Assembly: GCA_014621425.1 (NCBI GenBank)
Contig: JAANBB010000088.1
Coordinates: forward strand, 54,483 to 118,482
Origin: Cylindrodendrum hubeiense
Lineage: Eukaryota; Ascomycota; Sordariomycetes; Hypocreales; Nectriaceae
Reading direction: 5' to 3'
Length of the DNA stretch: 64,000 nt
Each line of letters begins with the position of its first letter. Position 1 is the stretch's first letter. This document shows positions 40,799 through 51,029 of the stretch, one piece after another. A program made the translations under genes and the position numbers. The notes beneath the pieces are model-generated. The model was not told the origin of the DNA. It worked only from the letters and a program-made list of their open reading frames with translations, and searched no databases.

Positions 40799-43700
40799 TT
40801 AATCTGATGTGCTTCTCTTGCGTCTAGGTTCTATCCTCTGATATTCCACGTCGGAATTATCAGGCGTATCTTCTCCGTCACTAGCCGACCAATCCTCCTC
40901 GTCGCTATACATGACACCACCCTCCAACGCCTTCTGATACTTCAACTCTTCAATCTCATCACTCTTCTTCAAGGCATCTATAAAATCCCTCGAAGGACCG
41001 ACAGTGTGCCTCAGAAATGGGATAATCTCAATCGACGCCCCGGCATTCAGGGCCGCTACCAGCACCGCCACGCCCTTTCGTCCCTTCCAGTTCCCCGACA
41101 TGCCCTGCACAGAAATCCCCTTTCGTATTATAGTAGAAAATATAGTGCGATATGACGGCCTTTCCGCGATGCTAACAAATCGCTTGTTTGGTCGTGCGAG
41201 GAGGTAGCCACGGTGAATCTCTCGCACATCATATTGCCGTATTAGCGATCTGATTTCGCTATCACCTGTTTCTTCAGCTAAATCGCACAACTCTCCCCAG
41301 TCATCCATCAGCCATGCTGCATGCTCCAAAAGCATTTCCGCAATAGCGTAATCTGAGTGTCCAACAGCTTGATACAGCGCATTTGCATGCACAGGATGCG
41401 TAGCGAATACGTCAGCGCCCTTGTGCAGCAGGAGCCGCGTGATTGACTTGCGAGATGCAAAGGCAGCTGCTATAAGTGGTGTTCCATACCGACCTGCATT
41501 GGTATTGGCATTGGCGCCGTGATCAATGAGGAGCTTGACCATGTCCTCGTTTCCGATGGCCACAGACGCCTGCAGAGGAGATCCGTACACACGACAGAGC
41601 GAATTGGGGTTGCGATTGGCTTTCAGAAGGCATCTTAACTCCCGGATATCACCGGCCATTATAGCGCGGCAGAGGTAGTCCCCTGAAAGCGCATAGGCTA
41701 TCTTCATCTGCGTAGCAATGGTCTTCTCTTCTTGCCGCAAGGAAGCATTGTCGAGGAGAATACCCTGGAATAGTTGCCCATGTACAAAATCGTTTCCGTT
41801 CCACGCAACGTTTGCGTTGCCATAGCGCCAGCGTGGGTCAGATATTCTTCTGCGCTCACTCACAACAGCAGTTGTGTTTTGAGGGATGGGCTCGTATTTC
41901 CAGACATATGTGTGTGCATGAACTGTGGTGACTTCGCCCGTGTTTAGCTCGACTTCAACTCCTACACTCTGTCGCTGCAGCAGCGAATCTGTCTCAGATC
42001 GATCGTCATATCGCTCGTCTGAAGTGGCAGGCTTCATGTGGACAAGATTGCGCTCTGTTGAGGCGAAGATGAGGTCAAAATACCGGATTGCCTCCCTTGC
42101 CACGCCAGAAATCAAAAATCCTACAACGCCATTTGGGGAGCCGTGTGACGTAGGTGATGTCCCATTTCGGCCAGTTTCACTCTGTGTGACCTTCTGGATA
42201 ACTGCGCAATCAAGTCCCTCGGGTTGCCAACGAGAATACCCGCGTAGAAAGGCCGGGGTCATCAGCTCTGTAGTCCTCTGAAGGGACAAATTGGCCTTGG
42301 ACCAGTCCCTTGATTCAAGAACTAGGCGACGCTGAAGGTCTGGCGAATACGCGCCCTTAGTAGATTGAGAAGCTATTGCGTGGAGAACTGACGGGAACAT
42401 GAGACGACCATAAACGAAGATGTTGGTTGTACCTGGATCGACTCTTGCGTCCTCTACTTCGCGCCGGGAGAGGTGGTTTGTGCCTGCTAGTATGTATGAG
42501 GGGATCAAAGAGGCCTCTGGTAGTGGGAGACACTCGTGGTGATACAATGGTGGAGGTTTAATTGGCTCCGGCGCAATAAACGCTTGATCTCTGTCGAAGT
42601 CTTCGTCGTCATGGATGTAGCCGCGAGATGTCGGCTCTGGCCGCTGATCTTCAGGGAGGCCGACGAAGCGTTTCGATCCTGACTCCTTATTACTTTCAGT
42701 AACTAGTTCAGGGACTATTAGATCAATGTCATCTCCTTCTACAGCGAATGTGACTCGCTTCTTCTCTGGCTTCTTAGGCTCGGCAACGACCTTTGGCGAC
42801 GGATTTTGTGGTAGTTTTGCCGGTTCGTTTTCTTCATTTGTTGTTAGTCTCTCCTGTTTACATCCCTCTTCACAATACTGGACGGCTGGCGGTGATAGCT
42901 TTTGAGTGGGGGCTGATGGCACGCCAATAATCTCAGATACACCGTTGTCGAATTTGAGTTCCTGATTCTCGGGAGCCAGAGTAGTTTTCCCCGTCTCCGA
43001 CTGAGCCCCAACAGATGGATTAATAGATACCATGGTCCCCGAAGCCGGACTTTCTGAATTCTCAATGCCATCTCTAGATGCACAGTGATGACAGATATAC
43101 TCATACTCAGTCTGTGTATCCAGAATTGTGCTTCGGAGTTGGGCGGCAGTGGGTCGATCACTGGGTTTCTCTTGCAGCATCCACTCTGTCCAGTCGAGCA
43201 CAGGAATATCAAATGCTGCGCCAGAGCCGCGGAGCTTTTCTATCCAGAGACGAGTTGCGGGCTCGTTGAGACAAATTGTGCGGTAGTTTTCTGTACCGTG
43301 CTGCGAGAAGAAGCCCAGCATCTCGTTGTGAGTGTGACCGAACAGGATTGTGGCCATTTCAAGGAACACGCAACCTAGTGACCAAATATCACTGGCAGTG
43401 TTTCTATCCTGATGGAAATTAGCCTCTATTTCCAGCGTGATTGTGGAATGACGCCGGGGGACGAAGAAATGGCACTTACAGATCCTTCCATAACTTCAGG
43501 GCCCCAATATCTCGGAGTTCCCTCTTTCGACTCCCCATTTGTAGTCAAATGCCCGTCAAGGCAAATTCTCGACGTTCCAAAATCCGCCAGCAGAATCCGG
43601 CCGTCCTTGACAAGCACGTTGTTCGGCTTAATATCCTTATGTCGGATATTTTTCTTGTGGACATACGCCAGTGCCGTGACAAGACACCCGAAGAAGCCTC

Positions 43701-44568
43701 TGAGACTCTTCTTCCGTAGATCCGAATCCACGTCAGCCGAGTTGAGGTACTGGTGCAGATCTGTATTTGCCACCGGGCGCATGATTAATCCTAAGGCCGT
43801 TGAGTCCGTGTATGAACCTACGAGCTTAACCACATGTCGGTGAGAAATTGCCTTTAAGGCTTGTAACTCTTTCTCGAAGGATGCGAGCCGAAATTTGTCT
43901 TCAAGCACCGACTGGCCCCTGTGGATCTGCTTCCGCGCATACGTGTTCAATGTCCGCATACTGTACACTTCGTCCACTTCAGCGAAGCGGCCTGTGCCGA
44001 GGACTTTTAATGAATGAAAATACGCGTCTGCACCACCACGGAGATGGACGTGTCGCCCGCCTTCTTCGAGTTCAGATATGTCTTCCTCACGCCGGCAACG
44101 AACGATGCTCTGCAGATTCAGGAAACGAGACCGCTGGGTCGTGCCTTTAATGATGTCTGGGAGATTGCCTTCATTGTATGGAAGATAGTGATCTGTTCTT
44201 CCCTCTGCGACGAAAGTTGCCATCTTCTCTGGGGTGCCGAGCATCCAGAGGAGGGAAAAGGTGCGTGGACGAAGACTCCATTCGTACTTGCCATGATCCA
44301 GTAGAAGCTGAGAGATTGCGGGGAAGACGGCGTCGAGAAGGATTCTCTTGTCCAACAAAGGGTCATTGGGCTGCGGAAGGAACTTTGCTAGGCCTCTGCG
44401 GAAGAGCTCATCGGGCAGAACCCTTGTGATTGGTTTCGCTACAAGGTAAGTTGAATCGGAGTCGTTCATCTTCGTTGATTCGGTTGGCTGGTGTGGTGTT
44501 GATGTTTCGACGGGTAATTCGTCGTCGCCACCGAGCGACTCGTAAAATGGCCGTTGGTAGTTGGTCAT
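40799..44568 (-). CDS. Protein kinase / AIG2-like / ankyrin fusion protein
   Basis: Two exons, 43480-44568 and 40799-43408, 71-nt intron (GTAAGT, CATCAG) joining EGS to DRNTASDIWSLGC; 1232 aa. Residues 1-185 are a helical lead. The kinase covers about 186-460: glycine loop GTGRFAEV at 191, lysine K213, FEKEL for helix C, HKD at 310-312 with N317, DFG at 329-331 and GTPRYWGPE at 350. All catalytic residues are present. After a low-complexity linker, about 690-870 matches the AIG2/gamma-glutamylcyclotransferase fold (FVYGRLMFPSVL, FLRGYSRW, VVGFLISGV, AHTYVW), but the catalytic glutamate position (family LDxFEG) reads FDLIFA, so it is probably non-catalytic. Ankyrin repeats span about 936-1091. 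It is divergent from a HeLo-pseudokinase gene, 808 bases between starts. Confidence 0.87.
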
Positions 44569-45376
44569 CTTTTGATGTTGTGAGCTTAGTATTTAGTCAA
44601 CCAATGTATCAGGCCTAATAAAAATCACGGATGATGGTACCGAAAGTTATACGTCTTGACTGCATTGAATACGAAGAAGAGGTAAATGAGAATAAGTAAA
44701 TGAGGAAATATCCTCGATCACCCGACCATCATTATCTCGGATACTGGCGGCAAGTTATATTCACACCAAGACAACTTCGATCAGTACAATTCGGGCGAAC
44801 TTGCGAACCACATCGTAATACGACAAGAATTCGCCACACATGTTTGTACTGTTGCAGGTAACTACTAAAGTTAAGGCAACCGCAAGGCTGACGGTGGTCA
44901 TGCCTGGAATTAGTGCGGACTGGTGGTTGATGACGCAAATCACCGCCTCATTCAGGACAGCCCAATGACAGCACTGCCGTCGGCCCCCAAAATGTGATCG
45001 ACCCCTCCAACCTCGAGGCTTGATTTGGGTGACAACCCCATTAGTAGTGTTATAATTCAAGGCAGGCGAAGTGTGGCTGTACAGGACATGTGGTTATTAC
45101 AGGCTTATCATCGCTAGCAGTGTTCGCCTTGCCTGAAAATTGTCGTCAGTTGGTCGACTTACTAATCTTGGACACCGCCGCCTTGCATCGGCAAGGCAGA
45201 CTAGGTTGGCATTCATTCGCCACGCCCACATTGATGGTCTTGGCCAGTACAACTACATATCGCCGCAAAGCCCCTAATTAACATGCACGGGGACTAAGAT
45301 CAGTTGACTGTCAAGCTGACACAAAAGCGTTCTCTGTATTTTAGTAAGGTTCCTCGTCCACCTCGAAAACGCTACA
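44569..45376. promoter_or_regulatory. Shared divergent promoter of kinase fusion and HeLo-pseudokinase genes
   Basis: Only upstream sequence separates the two start codons. No reading frame in it resembles a family. The arrangement allows co-regulation, which is the main point of interest; no specific site was recognised. Confidence 0.45.
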
Positions 45377-47308
45377 ATGGATGCCGTCGGACTGGGACTG
45401 GGCTCCGTCTCATTGCTGTTCCAAGTGTTTGCAGGATGCATCAAAGGTACGGGTTCAGATTGTCATATTTGATCATAGGACTGACAGGGTAATTGACATG
45501 TAGGATATCAGCTTCTCTCCGAAGCACAAGGCCTCAAAAAAGACTACCAATTCTTTCGCATCCGCTTCAAAACAGAACAATACCGACTCCTTGACTGGGC
45601 CACTATTGGCCGCCTCACTGAGACAGATGAGACCCTTGTCATTAACACGGCGAGCAAGCCGCTCTTGCTAGACGTGCTCGACCAACAGCACAGACTGATG
45701 CTCCGCTTTGGTCGGCTGGATGACCGTCTCCGGCCGCTCACAAATCCGCTTCTTAGCGAACATCATGAATCTGACCATTCCAAGGGTAATCTCTTGGCCG
45801 ATATCGACTCAGTGCAGAATCGATTCCCGGACGCAAACGTTCTGCTCAACAAGTCGCTCGAGTTTATTCACAGTACCAGCAAATTTCCCACGAAATTGAG
45901 ATGGGCCATCTCCGATAAGGCGAAAATTGAAGAAATTCTCGCCAAGTTGACGGCATTGAACGATTACCTCGACCAACTGCTTAACAACCAGCAGCTCCAG
46001 AGTTTGGGGAATCAGCAAACAAGAACAAATTACCAGATCATGCAGCTCAATAACAAAGTCGATCATCTTTGTGAGCTTGTTCAAGCTGGACTTTTTACCC
46101 TTCCTCCTACCACAATTTTTCAGTTCGGCATGGCTGGCTCGCACGCATATCAGGATGAACCCGGACCCAGGCGAGAAGCCGGACTCGCGAGTCTTGCTCA
46201 GTTCAAAGCACTCATGTCCGCCATCGACAACGCGTCCCTAACGGAGGACTTCAAATCAAAACTAGGTCTAGCCAAGGCGACAGGTGAAAGGCAGCCGCTA
46301 CGTGTTTTATCTAGGGAGATCGAGGTGCTTGGAAAAATCCTGCCGTTATCAACAGCCAGAGTGTCAGCATGGTACAAACCCTCTGACGCATCCTGGCGCA
46401 AGGTCTGGATCGAATGGAAGAGCACGCACCCCGACTTTGCCCAAAAAACGGATGAGCTAAACCACCATCGCACGCTAAGCCGGTTTGAAGCCCTTGTCGA
46501 GCTCCTCCGCCAAGATAACGCTACTAAGCAGTTTCAAACCATGCGTTGCCTAGGCTACTACGTCGAGGAGCAGAGCGCCGGGAAACCCCGGTATGGTTTC
46601 GTCTTCGAGAACCCGGAGGGTATTGACCCGGGCCTGAAGCCTACGTCATTAATGGATCTGATGGAGACGCGCATGCCGAGCCTAAGCGCGCGAGTGAAGC
46701 TGATGAGGGCGTTGGCAGAGTGTCTTGAGAAACTTCACGCCGTGAACTGGCTCCACAAGGGTCTTCGAAGTCAAAGCGTTATTTTCTTCCAGGAATATTC
46801 TGGAGAAGTAGATTTAGCAAAGCCATATCTGTCTGGCTTTGATTATTCTCGTCCCGAGAGCGCCGAATATATGTCGGAGAGTCCACCAGCCGTGGCAGCA
46901 GAGGATCTGTATCGACATCCGGCTGTACAGGGTGGGCCGAGGGAAGATTCTTATGGGTTTGGGTTTAAGAAACAACATGATATTTACTCACTTGGCGTGC
47001 TATTGCTTGAGATTGTGTACTGGAAACCAATCTATGCCATTCTTGGGTTTGATAGTGCACAGGTTGTGCGGCCCAGAGAAATTGCGGGCGTGAAGACGAA
47101 GTTGCTCAAGGGAGGGCATGAGGCGTACGTGCGGAGTTATATGGGTGATACAGTTGCGGATATCGTCATGGCTTGTTTGAATGGGCCTGCTGCGTTTGGA
47201 GTCATGGAGAATATGGGAGGAGGGGATCCTGAATCTGCTTCTGCGCTAAGATTGCAGGAGGGACTTTTTGAGGTAATTGTAAAGAAGTTACAGGGAGTGA
47301 GCATTTAA
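45377..47308 (+). CDS. HeLo-domain pseudokinase (MLKL-like architecture)
   Basis: Two exons, 45377-45446 and 45504-47308 (57-nt intron), 624 aa. Residues 1-210 are a HeLo domain: MDAVGLGLGSVSLLFQVFAG, then YQLLSEAQGLKKDYQFFRIR and LLDWATIGRL. HeLo is the membrane-permeabilising helical bundle of HET-S, related in fold to the killer domain of MLKL. A linker with a possible coiled coil (QIMQLNNKVDHLCELV) follows. Residues about 340-620 have a kinase fold (VKLMRALAECLEKLHAVNW, DIYSLGVLLLEIVYW), but HRD is replaced by HKG (441-443) and DFG by SGFDYSR (about 466), so phosphotransfer is not expected. The likely role is a death effector held in check by its pseudokinase; this is inference from architecture. 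Confidence 0.88.
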
Positions 47309-47778
47309 CCAGGAGGGAGTAGAATAAACATAGAATACCACAGCCCAAGTTTGGACACACATAACAAATTCTACAAAGATGCAGTTCCAATATCATACTT
47401 AATACTTTCTTGAGTCAACGTTTAAGTGATAATTGTTGTTCTGGCTGTGAATTTCGCCTTGTTGGCCCACTTGTTGCAGGGAACAGGGGCATCCCGACTG
47501 CTCAGCCCACGCTCGGCCCTCGCTAGTAAAGGATTCCGAGATCCACCAACTTCTGTGGGCTGTTGGTTTGAAAAGGAAATTTGTAGGATCAACATCAAAT
47601 GATAAGTATATACGTGGCCTGATGGACGCATCGTGGATTGGAAGTTCGCATATCCTAATTGTGGAAACTCCTGCAACCGGTTGTATTTGGATGTCCCTTC
47701 ACACCTTATTTGAACCATCTCTCCCGACTTGTCGTCTTTTATCCACCATACGTCCAATTAAAGCCGCATATTTTAAAC
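47309..47778. other. Intergenic region upstream of AYR1-like gene
   Basis: The reading frame of the next gene is open back to 47659, but those residues are not family-like, so this is promoter and leader. Confidence 0.4.
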
Positions 47779-48666
47779 ATGTCTCACCCACGCACTATCC
47801 TCATCACAGGGTGCTCGGAAGGCGGGCTAGGGGATGCGCTTGCTCGCGCGCTCCACCAACAAGGCCAGCATGTCATCGCAACAGCAAGGAATCCCAAAAA
47901 GATGGCTCATTTCGAGGAGTTGGGTATTGAAAAACTGGAACTTGATGTTCTCTCTTCAGAGTCCATTTCTGCCTGTGTCGCTGCGGTCGCTGAGAGCACA
48001 GGCAGCCTCGATATGCTCATAAACAACTCTGGTGGGGGCTACGCGATGCCGTTGATTGATTCAGACCCAGATGTGTCGCGCCAATTGTTCGAGGTCAATG
48101 TTTGGGGCATGCTCGCGGTCACTCGAGCGTTTTTACCGCTGCTACTGAAGTCTGGAGAGGGGGGCACTATTGTGAACAATACGTCCATCAACTCAGTTTT
48201 GCCAATCCCAATGTGCGGAATCTACAATGCCAGCAAGGCTGCCGCTGCTATGATCACCGACAACCTGCGATTAGAGCTTGCGCCATTCAATCTGAAAGTT
48301 GTGGATCTGAAGACCGGCGCCGTCAAGAGCAACTTTTATGAGAACCGACAAGGTGGAGCGAAGCCGTCTCTGCCCAAAGACAGCCTTTACAACGTTGCAA
48401 AAGAGGATATCGAAAACATTTTGTTCGGAGCTCACACCGTGAAACTCAAGATCGATGCCGATCAATGGGCACAGCAGGTTGTGAAAGAACTGCTTAAGAC
48501 ATCACCTCCACTACAGATTTGGAAAGGCGGAAATGCACTATCTGCCTTCTTCTCGGCGTTTTTGCCGATTGCATTGATATTGCATGTCTTGTCCAAAGTC
48601 GGGGCCTTGGATATAGTCAAGAAGAATTGGAAGGGGATTGGGGGAAGTCATTCAAGCAAGCCATAG
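47779..48666 (+). CDS. Short-chain dehydrogenase, 1-acyl-DHAP reductase (AYR1)-like
   Basis: NADPH-dependent reductase of the classical SDR type, 295 aa, single exon. The cofactor loop is ITGCSEGGLGDALA. Other motifs are NNSGGGYAMPL (family NNAG), the catalytic serine in NNTSINS, YNASKAA (YxxxK) and a C-terminal hydrophobic helix (FFSAFLPIALILHVLSKVG) that fits attachment to ER or lipid droplets as in yeast Ayr1, which makes 1-acyl-glycerol 3-phosphate. The N-terminus is MSHPRTILITG, typical of the subfamily. AYR1 function is inferred from subfamily pattern; substrate specificity among these reductases is loose. Confidence 0.88.
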   Translation: MSHPRTILITGCSEGGLGDALARALHQQGQHVIATARNPKKMAHFEELGIEKLELDVLSSESISACVAAVAESTGSLDMLINNSGGGYAMPLIDSDPDVSRQLFEVNVWGMLAVTRAFLPLLLKSGEGGTIVNNTSINSVLPIPMCGIYNASKAAAAMITDNLRLELAPFNLKVVDLKTGAVKSNFYENRQGGAKPSLPKDSLYNVAKEDIENILFGAHTVKLKIDADQWAQQVVKELLKTSPPLQIWKGGNALSAFFSAFLPIALILHVLSKVGALDIVKKNWKGIGGSHSSKP

Positions 48667-50033
48667 TCATCCATGGGAAATCGTGATATGTATTATGCTC
48701 AATATTAGACTTAGAATAACTCACTCTAACTACAATAGTTTTCTTTTCCTGTGAGAGAATCATTTTGAAGAAATATCAACTCCCAGAAAATGTTCAATAA
48801 ATCGAATGATGCGGCGGGTATGACCCATATCAGACATGATTTATGACACCAATGCATGTCAGTGATTTTTCCGCTTGGTATTATGTGCTCTAAAGGTAGC
48901 AGCATCTACTTCTCTGCGGCCCATCACCCTTTGTACCATCCTTCATCAGAAGGATATACAGTCGTCACTTTCGACCATGTTAGCGTTGGGACAAGTGAAG
49001 GTTCTCCTCGAAGCATCCTTAGTATCCAACAGTAGTTGCAGGACTTCCGCGGTGTTTTAAGTTAGATGCAACCATCGGAGTAAGGCACTTTGGCGGATCC
49101 TTCTCGCCTTGTGGTGTAGGGATCAAATTTCGGTGGGATGCATGTCACGGTGCTGATGAGTGAATACCATGATCTGGCAGTTGGCATATCACAACGTCCT
49201 GCAGTGGGCAGTATTTCTTGTTCCACGCAGATCTCGTCATGCGCTCTCTGCGTTTATTTATCATGGACATTGCTGACGTTGTTGGTTTCTTCTCAGCGCA
49301 AAGAAGCCTAGGTTCGTTGACCTCGCGTGTAATAGCTCGAAACCTTTGATTATGGCTTCCAAGGATATGATGGAGGGATGGAAACCCCTTGAATGAAGCG
49401 GATAAATGTGCTAAACTCGCGCCATTGGGTGAGGCATTAAGGGTTGGTGGTGGGCATTTCGATTTGTACATGGGCGGCCTATCGTTTGAAAGGAGTATTC
49501 AAAGACAAGAAACGTTTCTGGGGTGTGTCCCAATAATAGTTTCCAGTGCTGTTCATTTACCAAGTTTGCAGTGCATTGGGGCGTTGCATGAATCCAACTC
49601 CCCTTGAAGCGCTAAAATTGCAGTGCAGGCGGATTTCCTCGGGGCTACAGACCAGAACCGTATAGAAGTTGCAGTCAATAGGCGTAAACATATATCCAGT
49701 GCTGGAGATGAAGGAATAATGAAAATGCATCTTATATGTATTGTCGTTCTCTTCAACCTAGCGAATCTAAGTTTGTAACGGTTGCTCGGTACCAAGGTGG
49801 AAGTTATTTTGCAAACAGTTGGGCGACAAAAATGAGTGATGTTACGACAGACTCAGAATTTCTTAAGTAGCTTGAGCAGTGTGGTACAATTTTAAACCAC
49901 AGATGGGATGAGCCCGGATTCTTGTTAGTACATTTCATCCAAACCCTTCAACTTAATACTCCATCGCGGACAATTTGAGACCAAGGACTTAACATGCTTC
50001 GATGAACCAGGCCTTCCGGAATCAACTGCAATG
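48667..50033. other. Convergent intergenic region
   Basis: 1.37 kb between two convergent dehydrogenase genes. No supported frame. Confidence 0.35.
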
Positions 50034-51029
50034 CTAGAACACCGTATTTCGCAAAAGTTCCGATTTATCATCTCGAATCCACTCTTGCAGCCAAGTGGGG
50101 AATCCTCTAATCCCGGATGCCAAACGATGGGTCCGGGGCAAGATTATTTGACCCCCTCGACCTGTTAGAACCTGCTTGACGACTGTATTTGCCACATACT
50201 CTGGCTCAAGGATAGGGCCGTTGAAGCCTGGGCTCGCGATCAATTTTTTGATCAGTGGTGTCCGAACCCAGTAAGGGTGCACAATGCTATCACAGGCGAT
50301 CATTAGATGATAATAATGCAACGACAGAGACGGATTATTGGCCCACCTTGTCCTTATCTTGCCCGCAGAGTGCCAGTGCTTCAGTTCCTGTCCCAAACCC
50401 TCGTGAAATGCGAGAGCAGAAGCCTTGGTGCAGCTGTAATCGACGTTGCCAGCAATGACGACGAAGCTAGCCATACTTGCCATGGTGACCACATGGCCAT
50501 GGTTCCGTTTGATCATTGCTGGCAAGAATTCCTGGATGAGCCAGAAGTGCGACAGTGTGTTTACCTCAAACATCCGCCGGATAAAGGAAGGCTCAGAGTT
50601 CAGTATAGATTTTCCCATGGCGATGCCGGCATTGTTAATGAGAACTGTTGGATCACCGATATCGTGTCGAACCTCCTCCGCGACCTTATGCACAGCTTCC
50701 GGAGACGTAATATCGGCTTTATAGAAGAAAACGCCTGTCGGGAGTGGTTCATTCGGTGGACTGAGGTCGAGGATTACGACCTTGATATTCCTCTGCGCAA
50801 ATTCCTGGACTATGAGCTTTCCCATACCACCGCTGCCTCCAGTAATGAGGATGATTTCCTTTGTCCAGTCCCAAAGGTCATCTGAGATCAGTCCGCCCTG
50901 GACTCTTCTGTTAAGAATACCATTCACTGTATAAGCGATGCTGATTGGGAGTATGACCAAGAGGGTCACCGCTAATGCCGGCGAGTTCTGAAGTTCAGAA
51001 ATTGCTACCTGTATATACGGCAAAGCCAT
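50034..51029 (-). CDS. Membrane-anchored short-chain dehydrogenase (17beta-HSD11/RDH10-like)
   Basis: Two exons, 50347-51029 and 50034-50286, 311 aa. The N-terminal hydrophobic helix (LAVTLLVILPISIAYTV) anchors it to ER or lipid droplet, as in the retinol/17beta-hydroxysteroid dehydrogenase-11 group. The cofactor loop is ITGGSGGMGKLIV. INNAGIAMGKSI, the serine in ASMAS and the catalytic Tyr-Lys in VDYSCTKAS complete the active site. The splice gives KIRTSIVHPYWVRTP, the family's typical post-active-site block. The 60-nt intron lacks an in-frame stop and has a length divisible by three, so retention would insert 20 residues without truncation. The lipid or steroid substrate is unknown. Confidence 0.88.
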   Translation of the reverse strand: MALPYIQVAISELQNSPALAVTLLVILPISIAYTVNGILNRRVQGGLISDDLWDWTKEIILITGGSGGMGKLIVQEFAQRNIKVVILDLSPPNEPLPTGVFFYKADITSPEAVHKVAEEVRHDIGDPTVLINNAGIAMGKSILNSEPSFIRRMFEVNTLSHFWLIQEFLPAMIKRNHGHVVTMASMASFVVIAGNVDYSCTKASALAFHEGLGQELKHWHSAGKIRTRWANNPSLSLHYYHLMIACDSIVHPYWVRTPLIKKLIASPGFNGPILEPEYVANTVVKQVLTGRGGQIILPRTHRLASGIRGFPTWLQEWIRDDKSELLRNTVF

